NCBI GenBank assembly: GCA_046719465.1
Contig: JBDNCV010000051.1
Location: 1-25,156, forward strand
Origin: JANWYT01 sp046719465
Lineage (GTDB): Bacteria; Chloroflexota; Anaerolineae; Aggregatilineales; Phototrophicaceae
DNA length: 25,156 nt
Direction of reading: 5' to 3'
In this document: piece by piece, positions 21,479 through 25,156 of the stretch
How the letters are laid out: each line of letters begins with the position of its first letter
Numbering within the stretch: the first letter of the stretch is position 1
The notes under the pieces: model-generated
What the model saw: the letters and a program-made list of their open reading frames with translations, nothing else
Databases searched by the model: none
Told to the model about the DNA's origin: nothing
Made by a program: the position numbers and the translations under genes

Positions 21479-23704
21479 TCAATCTCGCGTAAGTGGGATG
21501 CTCATCACCAATGGGTTCGGGCTTGTGTCGCGCAGCAGAAAACCGTCAACCGCAAGCGTAAGGTAGCCCGCAGCTGAGATGATCACACTGTAAGGTGAGT
21601 TGAGCTGTAAGAGGCGATCCACGATAAACTCTCCGTTGCGATCTGTCACTGCGATTGCATAGATTTGATCCTGCGACCACGTAAAATCCGCGATGGAGAA
21701 GTCCTCGGTAATCAACACGAAGGTGACACCGGGGATGCCGCGTCCACTCTCGACATCAAAGATACGACCGCGCAGGGGAACGCCCACGCCGGTGGCAAGG
21801 CGATCCACCCGAAGCTGACCGATGCCGACGCTGGCGCTGGCCGATTGCAGCAGCACATTGTTGACGTACAAACGCACAGTGTAGTTCCCGTCTGGGATGC
21901 CCCCGGCGGCAGATAGGCGCAGCGTGAAGTTGGCGCCTGTCTCCGCGGTGTTCCACGGGCCATCAAGCGAGTAGAACACGGTATTGTCCACCAACCAATC
22001 GAGCCGCCACGACGTGCCGACCGCAATTTGTTCCCAATCAAAGCGGAAAAACAACGTGTTAGCGCCATCTGGGAAGCTGTTGGCAGGGCGCGGGTCATCT
22101 GGAAGTGAGGTCGTGTTGGAGCGAATGAACTCAAGATTGCGGAACACGTTAGGGCGAGCGCTTTGCTGCGCTGACCCAGCGATGACGAAGTCACCTGTGC
22201 TAGAAAGCGCCGAGCCGATATACAGCTCAACGCGATAGACTCCTGTTGGTAGGCCACCCTCCGGCTGCAAGTTGACCGAGTCGGTTCCATTTGCGCCTTT
22301 CGCCAGCGACCAAGTGGCCGTTGTGCGCGCGATCTCGCGGTAGTTGTAATACCAGATCGTGGTGTAGGTTAGATCAGGCTGCATATTGGAGAAGATGAAG
22401 CGCGCCGTCGCAATCGTGCCCGTAGGAAGCACATACCCATTGCCCGCGAGCTGACCGTTTGGCTCCAGCAGGCCGAATACGATGTTGCTGAAAGTGGGTG
22501 TTTGCAGCGCTGGCCCACCGATGACCAACACATACGAGGCAGCGGCAACGCCATCCACGAAGATCCGGAACTCGTACCGACCGTTGGGGTAGGGCTGACC
22601 TGAGCTGCCGACGTACCACAGGCCGCGGTCGCGGCCGCTCCAGCGCACAGGGGGCAAGCTGAAAACGTCGTTGGGCACACCGTCAATTGTGACGCGCATC
22701 TCGAAGACGGTTTCAGGGGTCATGTTCTCGTAATCGAAGAACAGATAATGGCTGGTTGTCCCCGCTGGAAGTGAAGCGACTACTGTTGACGGGATACCAT
22801 CTACCACGGCAGGCGAAGAAAACACCCGCGAGATGCGTGGGCGACCGGCAGCAGTCGCTTGGAAGCGCGGGATGGTCAGTGAATCAACCGTTAAACCGAG
22901 CGACGCGCCGCGAATCAGCGGGCGCGCAAACTCTACGGGGCGTACAACCGAGATGTTATCGCCGATTGGAACGCAGGAATCGAGGTCATTGACGACCCCA
23001 TCACGGTTGACGTCTTGAATGCGCAAGCACTGCGACCCAAGCGATTGCAGCACCGTGGGGGCAGATGTTGGAATGCCCACCAGCAGGCCGTCATCGTTGT
23101 ATAGACCGCCGCCGGTCATGACGCCCGGAACCGGCACAACCGATGAAGTTTTGATCCATGATTGTTCACCGCCACGTGGCTCAGCAATGAAGCCGCGCAC
23201 TGCGCCACGGATGGACGCAACGCCGCTGTTGCCAATATCACGATACCCTACAAACGTCACCGTTTCATCAAGAGAGAGTGAGGCAGAATCTGCTAGTTCC
23301 ACAAATGGCAGCAGCGGCAAACTGCCGGGGACGACAGCGCGACCGTCAAACTCGGCATCAATTCGCAGCAGCGCGAGGTCAAGCCCATCATCTGCGGCCA
23401 CCACGCGCGCGCGATACTTAGGCACTGGTGGCTCGTTTGGCTCAAGGTTGAGGCTGATGATAAGCGTATTGCCCGGGCAAATGGACGATCGCACTGTATG
23501 GTGAGCATTAGTGAGGATCACCCCATCGGGGCGGACAAAAACGCCCGAGCCAACACAGCGGATGTCAAGTGTTTCGCTGTCGACTTGGGTGATAAACACT
23601 GTCGCCTGCTCAATGCGCGAGAGCAGCGCTGCATCCACCTCTTGCGGCTCGCTTTGAGCGCCGACGACGAGTGGGGTTAACAGCAAGAGTAACAACCAGC
23701 GCAT
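21479..23704 (-). CDS. Secreted trypsin-fold protein with Thr at the nucleophile position, beta-sandwich repeats and a regulatory-like C-terminal domain
   Basis: The 741 residues start with a signal peptide (MRWLLLLLLTPLVVGAQS). A trypsin/HtrA-like domain follows: TNAHHTV holds the His (68), DDGLDLALLRID the Asp (109), but the GNSGGPL segment reads VMTGGGL, with Thr 197 at the Ser position. An inserted loop, DVNRDGVVNDLD (231-242), looks like a dockerin or EF-hand calcium loop. Next come three similar segments of about 110-125 residues with aromatic and Gly-rich patterns (PNGRYEFRIFVDG, PTGVYRVELYIG, PDGNYTVRLYVNN), probably beta-sandwiches. A carboxypeptidase-regulatory-like domain ends the protein. 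ATG 23704 has GGAG 8 bases upstream; GTG 23710 is too close to it. The upstream membrane-protein stop lies 2 bases before the ATG. Confidence 0.87.
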   Translation of the reverse strand: MRWLLLLLLTPLVVGAQSEPQEVDAALLSRIEQATVFITQVDSETLDIRCVGSGVFVRPDGVILTNAHHTVRSSICPGNTLIISLNLEPNEPPVPKYRARVVAADDGLDLALLRIDAEFDGRAVVPGSLPLLPFVELADSASLSLDETVTFVGYRDIGNSGVASIRGAVRGFIAEPRGGEQSWIKTSSVVPVPGVMTGGGLYNDDGLLVGIPTSAPTVLQSLGSQCLRIQDVNRDGVVNDLDSCVPIGDNISVVRPVEFARPLIRGASLGLTVDSLTIPRFQATAAGRPRISRVFSSPAVVDGIPSTVVASLPAGTTSHYLFFDYENMTPETVFEMRVTIDGVPNDVFSLPPVRWSGRDRGLWYVGSSGQPYPNGRYEFRIFVDGVAAASYVLVIGGPALQTPTFSNIVFGLLEPNGQLAGNGYVLPTGTIATARFIFSNMQPDLTYTTIWYYNYREIARTTATWSLAKGANGTDSVNLQPEGGLPTGVYRVELYIGSALSSTGDFVIAGSAQQSARPNVFRNLEFIRSNTTSLPDDPRPANSFPDGANTLFFRFDWEQIAVGTSWRLDWLVDNTVFYSLDGPWNTAETGANFTLRLSAAGGIPDGNYTVRLYVNNVLLQSASASVGIGQLRVDRLATGVGVPLRGRIFDVESGRGIPGVTFVLITEDFSIADFTWSQDQIYAIAVTDRNGEFIVDRLLQLNSPYSVIISAAGYLTLAVDGFLLRDTSPNPLVMSIPLTRD

Positions 23705-23706
23705 GA

Positions 23707-25156
23707 TCACAGCTCCAACGAGTTCAAAAAGCGTTGAAAACGGGTATATTCCTCTTGAAAGAGCGAAGCATCGGCGCGGAATGTGAGCACGATCGCCTGC
23801 CCACGGCTGAAGAAGATGATATCTTCACCAAACACGACCGTGGGAACTGACTCTAGGAATGGGCTGGGGTCACGGCTGATAAATGTATATGTGACGATAT
23901 CCGCTGGCACGCCGTTGAATGTAGTCGGTGTGACGCTCAGCAGGCGATAGTCAATCAACTGCCGTGAACGCTGCACGCCGAGGATATCAGCAACGTTGCG
24001 CTCAGACGTATCCCGACCGATAGGGATCACGCTCACTTGGATAGTAGTCTTGAAGCCTTGTGTACGCATGTCACGCACGCGAAAGACGTACTCTGAGCTA
24101 GAGCGGTCGATCAGCCAGTTGGCTGGGTAGGCAACGCGAATCCCCGTTTCGAGGTCTTGATACAGCACAAGCCGGTTTACGGTTCGATCTCGGAGGAAAA
24201 AACCCGCTCCTAGTGCGGCTGCGAAAAACGCCAGAACGAGGTAATGGCTCCAGCGCTGACGAAACGATAGGGTGTCAACAAAATCATAAACGATGGGGGC
24301 TGCATTTGTCAGTGCGCTGGATTTGCTGCGATCCTGTCGCTTCATTAGGAACCACGCTGTGCCCGCGCCGAGGATGGCAAGTGCGACGCTAAAGAGCAGC
24401 CCAATGAGCGGACGTGCGTTAACAGCGGTGACGGTAATCTGCGCGTTACTCACACCAGAGCGCAGCGAGATGGTGAGGCCGATAACCACCATGGTGACAC
24501 CCAATACCAGCACGGGCAAGATAATAGGGGCTGCATCGCGGCGCATCTGATAGAGCATATAGGCGACGACACTGGCTACCAACAGACCAACCCCAAACTG
24601 AAACACAAGTCTGATGACGAAGGCATCAGGTGTCGGGCTGAAGAGGATTGCCTGCGCCACGCTTGAGGCACATGCAAACGCAAGGCCAATCGTCGTCGAG
24701 ACAATCAGCACTTGGTGTTTTATCGCTGCAAGTTCCCATGCCAAAGTGCGGAGCAAGAGATAAGTGATCGCCACTTGAGTTAACCCAACTGTCATCGCGT
24801 AGCCCAAGACACGGTTGGTGGTGGACTCCCCGGGCAACCACTGATGCGGCTGAAGCACAAGATAGATCAGCGGCAGACCTACTGCGCTAGCCACAAGGAG
24901 TGTCAGGTTGAAAATGCGCAGCAGAGCACTGCTCGAGGTATCCGTTTTGCTTTGAATTGCGCTGACACGAAAGAAGTAAATTGTCGGCAGAATGCTCGTC
25001 AAGCCGATGTTGATGAGGAAGCTCCAAGACGGAACAGAGGCGAACAGCGCCTGCGGGACGAAGCGCCAGCCAAACCAGACCAGCAGTCCAACGATCACTG
25101 CTGCTGCAGCGACGCTGTACAGCACCGTAAGGACGAGCTGCAACGGATCAACTTGG
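23707..25156 (-). CDS. Nine-helix membrane protein with C-terminal soluble domain (possibly 5' partial)
   Basis: The frame is open to the right edge. A TTG at 25143 could be the start, but it lacks a visible ribosome binding site, and codons upstream (QVDP) remain open, so the true start may be outside the window. About nine hydrophobic helices occupy the first 310 residues, including a charged cytoplasmic segment near MKRQDRSKSS. After the last helix comes a soluble domain of about 155 residues with the pattern TGIRVAYPANWLIDRS, NGVPADIVTYTF, PTVVFGEDIIFF, AIVLTFRAD and a closing helix. This is like the PsbP/DcrB-type domains often found in lipoproteins and membrane proteins, and probably lies outside the cytoplasm. 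Its stop overlaps the possible GTG start of the protease-like gene. Function is not recognised. Confidence 0.85.
   Translation of the reverse strand, partial: QVDPLQLVLTVLYSVAAAAVIVGLLVWFGWRFVPQALFASVPSWSFLINIGLTSILPTIYFFRVSAIQSKTDTSSSALLRIFNLTLLVASAVGLPLIYLVLQPHQWLPGESTTNRVLGYAMTVGLTQVAITYLLLRTLAWELAAIKHQVLIVSTTIGLAFACASSVAQAILFSPTPDAFVIRLVFQFGVGLLVASVVAYMLYQMRRDAAPIILPVLVLGVTMVVIGLTISLRSGVSNAQITVTAVNARPLIGLLFSVALAILGAGTAWFLMKRQDRSKSSALTNAAPIVYDFVDTLSFRQRWSHYLVLAFFAAALGAGFFLRDRTVNRLVLYQDLETGIRVAYPANWLIDRSSSEYVFRVRDMRTQGFKTTIQVSVIPIGRDTSERNVADILGVQRSRQLIDYRLLSVTPTTFNGVPADIVTYTFISRDPSPFLESVPTVVFGEDIIFFSRGQAIVLTFRADASLFQEEYTRFQRFLNSLEL

Overview
The window is a bacterial chromosomal segment of moderately high G+C. 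It is densely packed, with no tRNA, rRNA, insertion sequence, phage gene or CRISPR array that I can see. The best guess for the host is Chloroflexota (Anaerolineae or a relative). This is an inference from the mix: a YvcK protein with N-terminal membrane helices, a DUF1461/Lit-type membrane protein, a MoxR-DUF58 pair, a membrane-fused spermidine-synthase-like protein, a roadblock/LC7 protein beside pyrG, and remnants of a PyrF-PyrE arrangement of the kind found in cyanobacteria and Chloroflexota. No single marker gene proves it.

Left block (1 to about 11,860, all minus strand, read right to left): MoxR ATPase, DUF58 protein, sarcosine-oxidase-like flavoenzyme, membrane-fused spermidine-synthase-like protein, Lit-like membrane protein, YvcK, then gap, pgk, tpiA and a large membrane protein whose proline/alanine-rich tail carries 105-bp tandem repeats and runs off the left edge. 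Spacings are a few bases up to YvcK. The glycolytic genes are spaced wider, and terminator-like hairpins follow gap and pgk. YvcK, a regulator of central carbon and envelope metabolism in other bacteria, directly precedes the triose-phosphate genes.

Centre (about 11,880 to 18,841): a plus-strand unit with a roadblock/LC7 protein, CTP synthase (pyrG) and an adenosine-deaminase-like protein ends at a strong hairpin. Facing it is a lone sugar-ABC-type ATPase on the minus strand, transcribed divergently from cinA. Two small genes follow cinA in ATGA-overlapping fashion. I read them as relatives of orotidine-5'-phosphate decarboxylase and orotate phosphoribosyltransferase that keep the family scaffold but have lost the catalytic motifs. 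The adenosine-deaminase-like protein and the C-terminal deamidase domain of CinA are degenerate in the same way. This cluster of intact, translationally coupled but apparently non-catalytic nucleotide-enzyme homologues is the most unusual thing in the window.

Right block (18,822 to 25,156, minus strand): a nine-helix membrane protein with a soluble C-terminal domain (open at the right edge), a secreted trypsin-fold protein with a Thr at the nucleophile position and beta-sandwich repeats, the rRNA methyltransferase TlyA, and LepA (EF4), which has its own probable promoter. The lepA 3' end overlaps the 3' end of the PyrE-like gene by 20 bp. No stretch longer than about 250 bases lacks a gene.
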